DNA of 53,240 nt from Candidatus Woesearchaeota archaeon (GCA_021734105.1 JAIPJP010000005.1:1-53240); one strand, 5' to 3'. Numbered from the stretch's first letter, positions 32,843-41,885 are shown. Notes: generated by a model from the letters alone, not told the origin. A program made the numbers and translations.

Positions 32843-34426
32843 TTACCAATTCAAATGACGATGTCCTTTTTTATAGACATTAAAAAGAATTTGCATATCA
32901 AGACCGACATCTTTTGCGGCTTTTGCAAGCTTTCCTGCATTACGATCTGTTGTAGAGTCTTTTTTTTCTTTTTGTTTTTTTTCTTTCTCAAATTTTCTTG
33001 CTTCTGAACCTGCAAGTGAACCAAAAAGGTCGCCAATACCGCCACCAGCTTCAAGAAACGGTTCAAGAATACCCCACTTTGCAAATTTATTATGATTTTT
33101 TCGAGTTTCTTTAGCAGATTCTTCGGCTTCTTTTGCCTTTTGTTCACGCTCTTCTTTTTTCTTGAGGGCCTCTTCTTCACCAGCTTCTTCTAAATACTTT
33201 TCGAACTCTTCACCGAGTGCTTCAAAAGAACCCATAACGTGTCCAGTTAAACTATTTAGCATACCAATATCTTCTTCTTGACGCATTTTTTTGTACGCTT
33301 GAATATCATCCACGTGCCATCCATACGAACGAAAGGTCACCGTAACTTTACCAGTATGAGAGGTTATCTGTTGTTGATACTCTGGCTTGTAGGTTAAGAC
33401 AGGTTTAGAATTATATTTAAAATTTACAAGGATACATTTGAAATGCTTATCTTTTTTTGTCATGTTAATAGATTTTCTTGCAAGAACTTCTACTTCAAGT
33501 ATAGTATTATCAAACGCAGTAACAAGATCTGCACTATCGAGTTGATTCTGATTAGGGGTGAGGCGTGCAGCGGACTTTAAGTACGGTTTAATCCAGGACA
33601 TATATAATTTAATAACGCTCCAATGTTGTCTGAGATATTTGAGTTGAAAAGCACGTCTTGAAATTAATTCTTTTTCACTTTTCTCCTTCCAATTAATATA
33701 TTGATAGAGTTTTCTTTTTAAAACAGTTTTTACCATATTGTTAAATTCTTTGACACTGCCCTCTTCTACTTCTTTATCAATATCTTCAAGTTTGTAGATG
33801 TGCGTATTCATGAATAAATCCGGGAGCACAACAAAATTATGTTGTCGAGCCAGGGCGTAAATAGAATCGGGATTTTGACCATTAGGATTTTCAACAAGAT
33901 TAATATACAGATTTTTGAGTGTGATATCTGCACTCTTGCTTGTCTTCCACATAGTATACGGTTCCATACGTTCATCGATAATCCGCAATTCCCTTACTAT
34001 TTGAAAGAGTTGTTTGACTAGCGCGCCGATTTGAATAAGATATTCTCGCGCTCTATCTTGTTGAATAGCAAGACGTTGACCCATATTACCAAATGTACCG
34101 CTACTTTCTGAAGCGCTAAAAATATCATAAATTTTTTCGACGTGCTGATAACCTAAATCATGTCTGAGGAATTGCAGGATCCAATGATATGTTTCTTCTA
34201 AACTTGCATTATATTTTTCAACAACGAGACGATAACGAGAAACAGGTTGAGGGTATGCATCTTCATTTGTTTCATCAGCTGTTTGATAACCTGCAATTTG
34301 TTTAGGTAATGAACCTATGTTTGCAAACTCAGTCTCTTCGATTTTCCAACCTAAGTCCTTTCCAAAATGCTTCACGTAGTCAGTTTTGTTCTCAAACACC
34401 TTAGCAGTAAACATATCCATCTTCAT
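32843..34426 (-). CDS. Large conserved-looking protein of unknown function, 527 aa
   Basis: This soluble, mixed alpha/beta protein has no recognised motif. The N-terminal 380 residues are rich in Trp and Tyr (YHWILQFLRHDLGYQHVEKIYDIF; WKTSKSADITLKNLYINLVENP, in part). A Glu/Lys/Ala coiled coil follows (about 415-455), then a Gly-rich GGGIGDLFGSLAGSEARK segment and a basic end. Its size and single-copy operon position 21 nt before the DUF4870-like gene suggest a real, expressed protein. No function is assigned. Confidence 0.75.
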   Translation of the reverse strand: MKMDMFTAKVFENKTDYVKHFGKDLGWKIEETEFANIGSLPKQIAGYQTADETNEDAYPQPVSRYRLVVEKYNASLEETYHWILQFLRHDLGYQHVEKIYDIFSASESSGTFGNMGQRLAIQQDRAREYLIQIGALVKQLFQIVRELRIIDERMEPYTMWKTSKSADITLKNLYINLVENPNGQNPDSIYALARQHNFVVLPDLFMNTHIYKLEDIDKEVEEGSVKEFNNMVKTVLKRKLYQYINWKEKSEKELISRRAFQLKYLRQHWSVIKLYMSWIKPYLKSAARLTPNQNQLDSADLVTAFDNTILEVEVLARKSINMTKKDKHFKCILVNFKYNSKPVLTYKPEYQQQITSHTGKVTVTFRSYGWHVDDIQAYKKMRQEEDIGMLNSLTGHVMGSFEALGEEFEKYLEEAGEEEALKKKEEREQKAKEAEESAKETRKNHNKFAKWGILEPFLEAGGGIGDLFGSLAGSEARKFEKEKKQKEKKDSTTDRNAGKLAKAAKDVGLDMQILFNVYKKGHRHLNW

Positions 34427-34937
34427 TTACGAAAAACTTCTTTATAAACTCTTCTACTCATAGCCCTTATTTTTCACCCTATTAAGCTATTTATATCCCT
34501 GTTTGCGGTCTTGAAAAACAGCTGTAGGCGAGTATTTCGCTAAATAGTTAAATTGCTGCCAGAAGGTAGTATTCTTTACTGTGTAGATATTGAGAAATGC
34601 TTTGTTTATTTTGATGCGTGAATTATAGTTTATTTTTTTAGCGACGCGCAACAAAACTTCGTTGTTGTTGATGCAGTAGCCAAAGGGCGTAGTTCCATAC
34701 GAAATAAAGCAAAACTGCTGAATACTTTGTATAGAGGAGCTCTTTTCTGGTTTTGTGCATGGTGTTGGTTTATCAGTAAACCCCCTTATTTCCACTGCAG
34801 TATACAAAAATCCACTCTAACTCCGTAGAACTTAATTGTTCTTAATTTGTTTATAGGAATTTAAAATTAATACAACGCCAAAAACAATAGAATAGTAAAT
34901 TAAAACTAGACTAGTGAAAAAGAATCAAGCAGTACAT
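34427..34937. other. 511-bp stretch without a convincing gene
   Basis: It holds the second copy of the 101-nt intergenic element (34561-34661). A 106-codon open frame on the minus strand (34487-34807) has no good start codon, only TTG, and odd composition. A possible TATA (CCTATAAAC on the minus strand, near 34850-34858) follows the rps6e gene. Nothing else is seen. Confidence 0.5.
34561..34661 (-). repeat. 101-nt dispersed intergenic element, copy A
   Basis: This partner of 20006-20106 shows about 84% identity over 101 nt without gaps. It lies downstream of rps6e in the same direction. GAAG at its 5' end can pair with CTTC at its 3' end, and flanking CTGC/GCAG could extend the helix. That vaguely resembles the closing stem of the three-way-junction RNAs, but the relation is unproven. 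Confidence 0.6.
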
Positions 34938-35354
34938 TTATTCTGCTTTCTTTTCTTCGTCTTCTGTTGCTGGAACTTCTGCGACTGGCTGGATAGGACC
35001 TTTGCCATGCTTAGTTACCGCAAGATTAATTTGAGCGGTTTTTTCATAAATAGTATTTCCCGCAACCATTTTACGAAGCTTAAGACCTTTTCTATGTTGA
35101 TTACGCATACCAACGCCACCAACAATTAAAATTTTTTTTCGAGCAGAACCTTGCACATCTTTTCGCATAGGAAAACCAGCACTATCGCTACCCCCGCGAA
35201 TTTCAAATTCGTAGCCTGCGAGATCGAGTGCTTCACCACCGACTTTATCGCCGATTTTCTTGCCAATAAAAGGTGTTAATTGCTCTTCAGAAAGCGTTTT
35301 ATTATATGTTTTTTTGGACTTAGCGTCCCCAATGTTAACTTTAATTTCAGCCAT
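34938..35354 (-). CDS. rps6e: 30S ribosomal protein S6e
   Basis: The 138 residues match the archaeal S6e core: KVNIGDAKSKKTY, IGKKIGDKV, GYEFEIRGGSDSAGFPMRKDVQG and RKGLKLRKMVAGNTI. The tail is acidic (ATEDEEKKAE) and lacks the phosphorylated eukaryotic extension. TCCTCC on the complementary strand just before the ATG gives a GGAGGA site. Confidence 0.96.
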   Translation of the reverse strand: MAEIKVNIGDAKSKKTYNKTLSEEQLTPFIGKKIGDKVGGEALDLAGYEFEIRGGSDSAGFPMRKDVQGSARKKILIVGGVGMRNQHRKGLKLRKMVAGNTIYEKTAQINLAVTKHGKGPIQPVAEVPATEDEEKKAE

Positions 35355-35527
35355 TTTTTATCCTCCGAAATCGCACCGAGAGATAGCTTTCCAGAATACT
35401 GGTTAACTATTTGCAGCAGTTTGTTTGCGCTTCAGTGTTATTAAGAACTTCTTTTCTATTTATAAAGATTTATCAAAGACTATTTAAATGAAAAGATGTG
35501 AACTGAACCTATTGAGGTGGCAGAGTT

Positions 35528-36208
35528 ATGGATATTAGATTACGAAAGAAACCAAAAGGTGCAACACTTATTGAAGGATTTCCCGGATTTGGCTTGGTAG
35601 GTACGATAGTTACCGAGTATTTACTTGAACATTTGCCATGTGAACAAATTGGAGAATTAATGTATGATGAATTACCTGCAACTGTTGCCATACACAAAGG
35701 CAAACTTGTTCATCCTATGGGCGTATTTTATAATAAAAAATATAATGTGGTTATATTACATGCAATCTTAGATATTCGTGGACATGAATGGGCTATTGCA
35801 CAAGCAGTTGAAAAACTAGTTAAAACATTAGAAGTAAAAGAAATTCTTTCAATTGAAGGTGTAACTGGAGACGGAAGTGATGAACTTTTTTGTTTTCAAA
35901 ATAAAAAATTTGAAACACTTGGTGCAAAGCCAGTGGAAGAATCAGTTATTATTGGTGTAACTGCAGCACTTCTTCTTCGACAGAAAAAAATGAGTTGCTT
36001 ATTTGCTCAAACCCATTCGAACATGCCTGATAGTAGGGCTGCAGCAAAAATAATTGAATTATTGGATAAATATTTAGGATTTAAACTAGATACCAAACCA
36101 CTACTTATGCAAGCAGAAATTTTTGAAGCAAAAGTAAAAGATCTTATGCAAAAAGCAAATAAAACAACAGATGAAGTTGATAAAAAACAAATGAGTTATT
36201 TAGGATAA
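35528..36208 (+). CDS. PAC2-family proteasome assembly chaperone-like protein
   Basis: The 226 residues show the PAC2 pattern: LIEGFPGFGLVGTIVTEYLLEHL at the start (quoted in part), GELMYDELPATVAIHKGK, the IEGVTG loop and a GVTAALLLRQK helix near 150. Archaeal PAC2 homologues (PbaB-like) bind proteasome alpha subunits and may act as assembly chaperones or activators. The TATA box lies in 35478-35492 and a GAGGTGG site precedes the ATG. A ferritin-like gene follows after 13 nt. Confidence 0.9.
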   Translation: MDIRLRKKPKGATLIEGFPGFGLVGTIVTEYLLEHLPCEQIGELMYDELPATVAIHKGKLVHPMGVFYNKKYNVVILHAILDIRGHEWAIAQAVEKLVKTLEVKEILSIEGVTGDGSDELFCFQNKKFETLGAKPVEESVIIGVTAALLLRQKKMSCLFAQTHSNMPDSRAAAKIIELLDKYLGFKLDTKPLLMQAEIFEAKVKDLMQKANKTTDEVDKKQMSYLG

Positions 36209-36221
36209 AAAAGGTGATAAC

Positions 36222-36512
36222 ATGGCAACAATAGAAGAACGAGAAAAACTAAATGCATTAACCCAAGACTTGACGCGAGCAATAGACTCGCTAAGAGAAG
36301 AAATGGAGGCAGTTGATTACTATAATCAGCGAGCGGATGCATGTACTGACCCGGAACTAAAAAAAATTTTGCAACATAATGCAGATGAAGAAAAAGAACA
36401 TGCAGCTATGCTTATTGAATGGATACGACAACACGATGAGGTATTCTCAAAAGAAGCAAAAGACTATATCTTCTCAGACAAAAAAGATATTGCAAGTCAT
36501 GAGCATCAATAA
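36222..36512 (+). CDS. Encapsulated-ferritin-like (EncFtn) protein
   Basis: The 96 residues match the two-helix EncFtn family: SLREEMEAVDYYNQRADA, DPELKKILQHNADEEKEHAAM and IEWIRQHDEVF. The ferroxidase-site equivalents are Glu27, Glu57 and His60, with Glu26/Glu29 as entry residues. EncFtn forms annular decamers that oxidise Fe(II) and normally delivers iron into encapsulin shells through a C-terminal targeting peptide. The C-terminus here (DKKDIASHEHQ) lacks that peptide, and no encapsulin gene is in the window. The gene is co-transcribed with PAC2. Confidence 0.85.
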   Translation: MATIEEREKLNALTQDLTRAIDSLREEMEAVDYYNQRADACTDPELKKILQHNADEEKEHAAMLIEWIRQHDEVFSKEAKDYIFSDKKDIASHEHQ

Positions 36513-36594
36513 TAATTTTTTCTTTCACTACTAAGCGTGCAAAGAAAAGGAATTTTTATTTTTGAACATTTTTCTTTTTTTCTTCTTTTCTTTT

Positions 36595-36942
36595 TTATAT
36601 GCCGATAATTGCTGCAATAGCGCCTATGCCTAAAAGTATTCCTATAAGACCAAGTAGAATACTTATAATTGTATTTATTAATAGAATTAGTATTGCTTTA
36701 AGAAAAGAAACTTTAAAGGCATATTTGAATAGGAATACTGTAATAATAAGTCCAATAACTAATCCGAAAAGAGGAATAATCATTCCGCATACATTAACTA
36801 GGATTCCACTCATGACATTAATAATTATTGTCTTAAAAAAATTAGTCTTGCCATGTAATAATTTGACTGAAAAATGAAGAGGAACTGCAGCTAGCATGGT
36901 AATAATAAGAATAACGAGTAAACTTGTAATAATTAGTGACAT
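36595..36942 (-). CDS. Multi-pass membrane protein (Yip1-like hydrophobicity)
   Basis: From ATG 36942 the product has 115 residues with three to four long helices, very rich in Ile and Leu. The frame is open to 37125, but that part overlaps the divergent CCA-enzyme start and is Cys-rich, so it is rejected. Two short loops have Lys and Asn. No family is certain. Confidence 0.5.
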   Translation of the reverse strand: MSLIITSLLVILIITMLAAVPLHFSVKLLHGKTNFFKTIIINVMSGILVNVCGMIIPLFGLVIGLIITVFLFKYAFKVSFLKAILILLINTIISILLGLIGILLGIGAIAAIIGI

Positions 36943-37062
36943 AAAACTATCTTGATTTTTGATTTTATTTAAATGTTCCTTTGACTTTGCAAAGGGGGTG
37001 TTTTTTTCAAATTCTTTGTAGACGGCATATTTAAAAAGAAAGAGTGCTTCTAGCAGTAGTAT

Positions 37063-38304
37063 ATGGATTATGCAACAATTCTTACAACTATCACACCAGC
37101 ACCTGAAGAGGTAGCAGCACTTCAAATAGTTATTTCTACTATGGCTGCCAAACTGAGTAAGGCGGCAGAACGCGTAGGTGTAGCTGTAGAAGTAGTTCCA
37201 GGTGGGAGTACTGCAAAAGGAACTTATTTAGCAGGTAATTTTGATATAGATATGTTTGTACGTTTTAAGACTGATCAGAAAAATCTCTCTGATCTTTTGG
37301 AATTAATGCTTGCTGATTTAGAAATAACTTTTGAGCGAGTGCATGGCTCTCGAGATTATTTTACGTTTACACAAAACAATTATTTTTTTGAAATTGTGCC
37401 GGTAAAATATGTAGATACGCATCAAGATGTAGATAATGTTACCGATATGTCTCCATTACATGTCTTTTGGGCGCAAAAACATTTAACACCTTCACTTCGA
37501 AATGATATTCGTTTAGCAAAACAATTTTGTAAAGCAATACAAGTATATGGAGCGGAAAGTTACATTAATGGTATTAGTGGACATGTGTTAGATATTTTAG
37601 TTATACATTATGGTGGATTTGAAAAACTTTTACATGCAGCAGCATCATGGGGCGAGCGAACTATCATTGACTCTGAAAATAAACATGCAAATGTCTTAAC
37701 AGAACTTAACAAAGCAAAACTTGTTTCGCCACTTGTCGTTATTGACCCAATAGATCCGCAGCGTAATGCATCAGCAGCGTTATCTTTAGAAAAATATAAC
37801 TTATTTAAGAAACACGCAAAAGCATTTTTGGTACAACCTGAAAAAAAATATTTTGATTTGCCTCGTTTTGATAAAGCACTCCTTGAAAAAAAGAAACGAG
37901 ATGAAGAAGATTTATATGTTATTAAATTTACGCCTCAGCAAGGGAAAAAAGATGTGGTTATAACAAAAGTTCTCAAAGTTTTTGAATTTTTACATAGACA
38001 TTTACAACTCTATGATTTTAAAGTAAACCTTGCAGACTGGTTTGTTGATACAGATTTTTGTTATGTATACTTTTTTGTTGATAATAACCAACTCAGTGAA
38101 ACATTGGAGCGAGAAGGGCCGCCATTAGAAAACTTCCAAGGAGTAGAACGATTTAAAGAAGTACATGGAGATGCCGTTTACGAAAAAGATAATCGTCTTT
38201 ATGTTCGTGTACGACGAGATTTTATTGATGCGGGTATGTGTTTACGACATCTTTTGCAAAACGAGTTTGTCGCTGAGCGAGTTACTGACTATACCTTTAA
38301 TTAG
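37063..38304 (+). CDS. cca: CCA-adding enzyme, archaeal class I
   Basis: The 413 residues are close to the family size (about 440). The nucleotidyltransferase motif GGSTAKGTYLAGNFDIDMFV (47-66) supplies the two catalytic Asp. The RNA-binding tail domain includes DWFVDTDFCYVYFFVD. The enzyme builds CCA on tRNA 3' ends, which fits the absence of encoded CCA in the three tRNA genes here. The start ATG 37063 lies about 25 nt after an ATTTAAAAAG TATA. Confidence 0.95.
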   Translation: MDYATILTTITPAPEEVAALQIVISTMAAKLSKAAERVGVAVEVVPGGSTAKGTYLAGNFDIDMFVRFKTDQKNLSDLLELMLADLEITFERVHGSRDYFTFTQNNYFFEIVPVKYVDTHQDVDNVTDMSPLHVFWAQKHLTPSLRNDIRLAKQFCKAIQVYGAESYINGISGHVLDILVIHYGGFEKLLHAAASWGERTIIDSENKHANVLTELNKAKLVSPLVVIDPIDPQRNASAALSLEKYNLFKKHAKAFLVQPEKKYFDLPRFDKALLEKKKRDEEDLYVIKFTPQQGKKDVVITKVLKVFEFLHRHLQLYDFKVNLADWFVDTDFCYVYFFVDNNQLSETLEREGPPLENFQGVERFKEVHGDAVYEKDNRLYVRVRRDFIDAGMCLRHLLQNEFVAERVTDYTFN

Positions 38305-38671
38305 GAAAATATTTTCTAACTTTTTGTTTTATAGATTTAGGAATGGAAGTAAACAAATTTTCTGAATTGATATTAAGAGTTTGTTTTCCTTCAGTTAAAA
38401 CATTAATTGTTTTTGGTCTTTCATATTCTAAAATGTGTCCTGCTTGGGTTTTAACTCGAACAACTTCTTGTTCTTCCCCAGAAAAATATAATGTAATGTT
38501 TTTAGGATTCGTTGCCAGTCTGAGTTCTTTTGTTTCAGGATTATACGTAACAAGCTTTCGCTCATTTTCAATGTACATTTCTACTCCTAGCAACACATGA
38601 CCTTGCGTTGTTGTTTTTTTGGCAATATTATTTCCAATAATTTTTGTATCGATAGTTTTTATTTTTTTCAT
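38297..38671 (-). CDS. Beta-rich protein of unknown function, 124 aa
   Basis: The protein is basic with an extended beta pattern (HVLLGVEMYIENERKLVTYNP; NITLYFSGEEQEVVRVKTQAG, in part), a short N-terminal KKIKTIDTK and a basic C-terminus. The stop overlaps the convergent cca end by 8 nt. No family is recognised. Confidence 0.6.
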   Translation of the reverse strand: MKKIKTIDTKIIGNNIAKKTTTQGHVLLGVEMYIENERKLVTYNPETKELRLATNPKNITLYFSGEEQEVVRVKTQAGHILEYERPKTINVLTEGKQTLNINSENLFTSIPKSIKQKVRKYFPN

Positions 38672-38887
38672 GAGAACTTAGAAGTACATGGGTTATTCAA
38701 AAACCTTTTGAAAATGGAATAGGTTAACCTCATGCACTATTTTATTAAATTATTTTGAATGTTTTTTGTTTACTACTTTTTTGTAGAATAAATTCTTTGG
38801 TAATCTGACTATTTGGTGGTTTATACTCTTGTTCTAAATTGCTTTTTTTAGGATATATGTGCTGCAATTATTATGGAGTTTTATGAT

Positions 38888-39193
38888 TTAGTTAAGTTTT
38901 AGTTGCGCGACTAATTTTTTTAGCAAGCTATCAATACCAACAAATAAATTATGCTCAACGACTTCTGAATTGTATAATTTACCATCAATTTCAAGTTTTC
39001 CTTTTAGCTCGTATTTAGAGATTTCCTCGCCAATTTTATGGATTGGTTTAAGTGTTATGGTAAGATTGGAAAACTCTTGTTTATCAGAAATCTTTCGGGC
39101 ATAATTGCCAACGACTTTTTTTACTACAACAAATTCTGCATAGCCAAGTTCTTTAAACCCTACAAGCGTAATATTTCCGCCTAATTCTATCAT
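38888..39193 (-). CDS. Conserved-looking small alpha/beta protein, 101 aa
   Basis: The pattern is beta-strand, helix, strands and C-terminal helix: NITLVGFKELGYAEFVVVKKVVGNY (in part) and a final LLKKLVAQLKLN helix. It resembles small archaeal polyketide-cyclase-like or YajQ-like folds in layout only. TATA GATTTAAAAAG (minus strand, near 39233-39243) and a GGGGTGATC site precede the ATG. Confidence 0.6.
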   Translation of the reverse strand: MIELGGNITLVGFKELGYAEFVVVKKVVGNYARKISDKQEFSNLTITLKPIHKIGEEISKYELKGKLEIDGKLYNSEVVEHNLFVGIDSLLKKLVAQLKLN

Positions 39194-39296
39194 GGCTGAT
39201 CACCCCGCACACTAGTATTTTTGGGGAATGAACTTTTTAAATCTTCGTAAAAATGCTTTTTTTACACTTTCTTCTTGTCTAGAAGGGTTATATTTA

Positions 39297-39404
39297 TAAA
39301 TGAACTATTGTTTCTTGCCGTTACACAGCTTCTAGATAGGATGTGGGCGTAGCTTGCCTGAACACTAGAAGGCTAAAATAAGAAATAATGGAGGCTAGAT
39401 AAGC
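39297..39404 (+). promoter_or_regulatory. Promoter and structured leader of rpl15e
   Basis: TATA ATATTTATAAATG (near 39290-39301) would start RNA near 39322. The remaining leader of about 80 nt contains a perfect 7-bp stem CTTCTAG (39329-39335)/CTAGAAG (39365-39371) around GGGCG-TAGCT-TGCCT. A GGAGG site lies 12-16 nt before the ATG. Confidence 0.45.
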
Positions 39405-39971
39405 ATGGGAGCTTACAAATATATTCGAGAGGCTTGGAAAAAGCCAAAAGAAACGACTGCAGTGCAGGAGTATTTATTTCAATTTCGACGAGAAGGAGCA
39501 ACAGTACGAATTCTTAGACCGACACGACTGGATAGAGCGCGATCACTAGGTTACAAAGCAAAACAAGGTGTTTTTGTAGTACGTCAACGAGTAACTCGAG
39601 GTGGACACAGACGACCAGATATTAAAGGTGGTCGAAGGCCTAAGGCAAATTCGCAAAAGAAAGTTGTTAACAAATCATATCAGCAAATCGCTGAAGAACG
39701 CGTGGCTCGACAATATACTAATTGTGAAGTATTAAATTCATATTTAGTAGTAGAAGATGGTCAACATAAATGGTTTGAAGTAATTATGGTAGACCGAACA
39801 AGCAAACCTGTTCTTCGAGATGAGAATTTAAATTGGATTTCACTTCAGAAAGGACGAGTTTTCAGAGGCATGACAAGTGCTGGAAAGAAAAGTCGAGGAT
39901 TACGAAATAAAGGGGTTGGCGCAGAAAAAGTACGTCCAACACAAAAAGCAAATAAGAACCGTCTACATTAA
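39405..39971 (+). CDS. rpl15e: 50S ribosomal protein L15e
   Basis: The 188 residues begin [14 protein letters not shown] and include the conserved [18 protein letters not shown] and [16 protein letters not shown] segments, diagnostic of L15e. It binds 23S rRNA deep in the large subunit. It has its own promoter and structured leader; L21e follows after 51 nt. Confidence 0.97.
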   Translation: MGAYKYIREAWKKPKETTAVQEYLFQFRREGATVRILRPTRLDRARSLGYKAKQGVFVVRQRVTRGGHRRPDIKGGRRPKANSQKKVVNKSYQQIAEERVARQYTNCEVLNSYLVVEDGQHKWFEVIMVDRTSKPVLRDENLNWISLQKGRVFRGMTSAGKKSRGLRNKGVGAEKVRPTQKANKNRLH

Positions 39972-40022
39972 GACGGTTTTGACAAGCTTTATAAAGCAAG
40001 TATAATTTCCTGAGGATAAACA

Positions 40023-40313
40023 ATGGTAGATAGAGTAGGTGGATTCAGACGAAAGACGCGCTATAAAATGCGTAAAAATGTTTCTTCACGAGGTAAGGTT
40101 AGCCTGCGGAATTTTTTGCAAACCTTTGCTGTTGGAGAAAAAGTAAAGCTAGGGGCTGAACCGGCATATCAAAAAGGAATGTATTTTCCAAGATTTTATG
40201 GACGAGTAGGTATTATTTCTAAAAAAGTAGGAACGTGCTATGAAATTAAGATTGAAGATTTAGGTAAAGCAAAAACTGTTGTTGTGCATCCAGTGCATTT
40301 ACGACGAGCATGA
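40023..40313 (+). CDS. rpl21e: 50S ribosomal protein L21e
   Basis: The 96 residues match L21e: MVDRVGGFRRKTRYKM start, RNFLQTFAVGEKVKL, PRFYGRVGIISKKVG and VVHPVHLRRA end. It begins an operon with RpoF and DUF655, an arrangement conserved across archaea. Confidence 0.97.
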   Translation: MVDRVGGFRRKTRYKMRKNVSSRGKVSLRNFLQTFAVGEKVKLGAEPAYQKGMYFPRFYGRVGIISKKVGTCYEIKIEDLGKAKTVVVHPVHLRRA

Positions 40314-40323
40314 GGTAAATAAA

Positions 40324-40677
40324 ATGGTTAAGCCAGAAATCCTTGAACAAAAACCAGTAAGCATCAGTGAAGTAAAAGACATGCTAAAAGCAGTCCACAA
40401 ACGAGATGAAGAACTGACGTTTCGAGGAGGCAAGACTGAAGAATACGTGAATGATGCAGTTCGCCTCAGTACTAAAAAAGTCAACGATCTTATGAAAACG
40501 ATTGCAGAACTTGAAATTCCACGACTTAAAGAACAACATCTTATTAAAATCGCAGATACGCTTCCTGAAAGTCCAGAACACCTCAAAGTTCTTCTTTCAG
40601 GCTATAATGTAACTATTACAAAAGAAAATTTAAAGAAAATAGTTGATGTTGTAGATGAGTTTAGACCTCTGAAGTAG
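40324..40677 (+). CDS. rpoF: RNA polymerase subunit F (Rpb4-like)
   Basis: From ATG 40324 the product has 117 residues. The HRDC-like helical domain and the E-binding N-terminus are present (KPVSISEVKDMLK; LTFRGGKTEEYVNDAVRLS; FRPLK end). With subunit E it forms the RNAP stalk. A longer frame to 40279 runs into L21e and is rejected. Confidence 0.95.
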   Translation: MVKPEILEQKPVSISEVKDMLKAVHKRDEELTFRGGKTEEYVNDAVRLSTKKVNDLMKTIAELEIPRLKEQHLIKIADTLPESPEHLKVLLSGYNVTITKENLKKIVDVVDEFRPLK

Positions 40678-40793
40678 GTATATTCAACTACCTAAAGTGT
40701 TCTTTTAATTCTGTTGAATTCTGTTGTGTTCTATAAAAAGAAAGATATATAAGGAGGACTCTTAATAGATAGTTGTAGGGGAGTTGGTAGGCT

Positions 40794-41351
40794 ATGCAAG
40801 AAAAGAAACGAGAAGAAGAAGCGATAGTACTCGATTTTTTATCTAACGGGTATGTATCAGACTCTAGACCGAGTCATTTAAAGACTTCAATAGCGCAAGC
40901 CATAGGGAAAAATAATCTTGCATTACTTGAACTGGTTCCACGAAAAGGATTGGCTTTGCAACCATTTGAGGCAGTTTATGTCGGAGATCAAAAACGAGAT
41001 AAAATTCATCATGTCGTTGGAAAAATCCCTCTTTCAAAACTTACGGGTACTGCTCGAGGAGAATTAGAGCACGTACTTAAAGAAATAGTTAAAGAGCGAG
41101 AAGAAGAGTTTATTGAATTCTTTAACAAAAGTCAACCATTGTCAACACGAATGCATTCACTTGAATTACTTCCAGGACTTGGGAAAAAACACATGTGGAT
41201 GATAGTTGAAGAGCGACGTGGCGATCCTTTTACTAGTTATGAAAATCTCAAAAAACGAGTAAGTCTTATCCCTGATCCAGAAAAACTTATTATTAAACGA
41301 ATCATGAAAGAACTGGATGGTAATGAGAAACACATGATTTTTGTGAAGTAA
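40794..41351 (+). CDS. DUF655 family protein with helix-hairpin-helix
   Basis: The 185 residues include VLDFLSNGYVSDSRP, the GAQ-like AIGKNNLALLELVPRKG and the HhH signature LLPGLGKKHMWMIVEERR. DUF655 genes are encoded between rpoF and ksgA in many archaea; here ksgA does not follow. RNA or DNA binding is likely from the HhH. A TATA box (AAGATATATAAGG, near 40742) gives it a separate promoter. Confidence 0.93.
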   Translation: MQEKKREEEAIVLDFLSNGYVSDSRPSHLKTSIAQAIGKNNLALLELVPRKGLALQPFEAVYVGDQKRDKIHHVVGKIPLSKLTGTARGELEHVLKEIVKEREEEFIEFFNKSQPLSTRMHSLELLPGLGKKHMWMIVEERRGDPFTSYENLKKRVSLIPDPEKLIIKRIMKELDGNEKHMIFVK

Positions 41352-41435
41352 TTCTTGGAATTTTTTTTATTCTCTTTTTTACATTACTAAATTTCTAAAG
41401 AAATTTTGAATATGCTAAAAATTAATTAATTTTCA

Positions 41436-41720
41436 TCATAAATCATAAACATTTGGCAAATTATTTTCATCCCACACTTGATTCAGTTCAAGGGCTTTAG
41501 CTAAACTTACCGTTCCGCAATTCATACAAGTAAAGAAGATACCAAATTTACTTGTTCGAAGATCAAGCCAGTCTCCACATGCACACTTAAAATCATTGAG
41601 TCTTGCGTTTTTATGAGCTGTGCATACAGGAACTTCTTGCTCGTTAGTTGTTGTTGCTTGCTTGCCACAGAAGAGACACGTAGTTAGCTTGCTTTCTCCG
41701 TAGACCTTTTTGTATCTCAT
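41436..41720 (-). CDS. Multi-zinc-site protein of unknown function
   Basis: From ATG 41720 the product has 94 residues with three Cys pairs: CLFCG (15-19), CACG near 47 and CMNCG near 67, plus His. These form one or two zinc ribbons. The longer start at 41747 is possible but adds a poor hydrophobic leader. It lies between two conserved loci, next to the structured RNA at 41744-41849. Confidence 0.6.
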   Translation of the reverse strand: MRYKKVYGESKLTTCLFCGKQATTTNEQEVPVCTAHKNARLNDFKCACGDWLDLRTSKFGIFFTCMNCGTVSLAKALELNQVWDENNLPNVYDL

Positions 41721-41743
41721 CGTGGCATAAAAAAATAAATGAC

Positions 41744-41849
41744 GCACTGCGAAGAATTATTACTCGCTACGCGAATAAAGACTTATCGTTAAACGCAGTC
41801 ATTTGCTTTTGGCAAATACGTTTGACTTACTTGTTCTTCAAGGCAGTGC
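41744..41849 (+). ncRNA. Predicted three-way-junction RNA, locus C
   Basis: P1 is GCACTGC (41744-41750) + GAAGAA (41751-41756) paired with TTCTTC (41834-41839), a bulged AAG (41840-41842) and GCAGTGC (41843-41849). P2 is TTATT/AATAA with CGC/GCG (41757-41778). P3 is GTTAAACG (41788-41795)/CGTTTGAC (41819-41826), enclosing ATTTGC/GCAAAT. The design is shared with loci 42807, 49077 and 51278. No protein frame covers it. Confidence 0.6.
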
Positions 41850-41885
41850 AGACATTAATTTTGCAGGGTTTGGCGAGTCTGTTGT

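Noticed and set aside
34487-34807. 106-codon minus-strand open frame
   Set aside because: Only a TTG start, odd composition, and it overlaps a repeated intergenic element whose differences from copy B are spread over all codon positions.
36943-37125. 61-codon extension of the membrane protein
   Set aside because: It overlaps the start and promoter of the divergent CCA enzyme and has a Cys-rich shadow composition.
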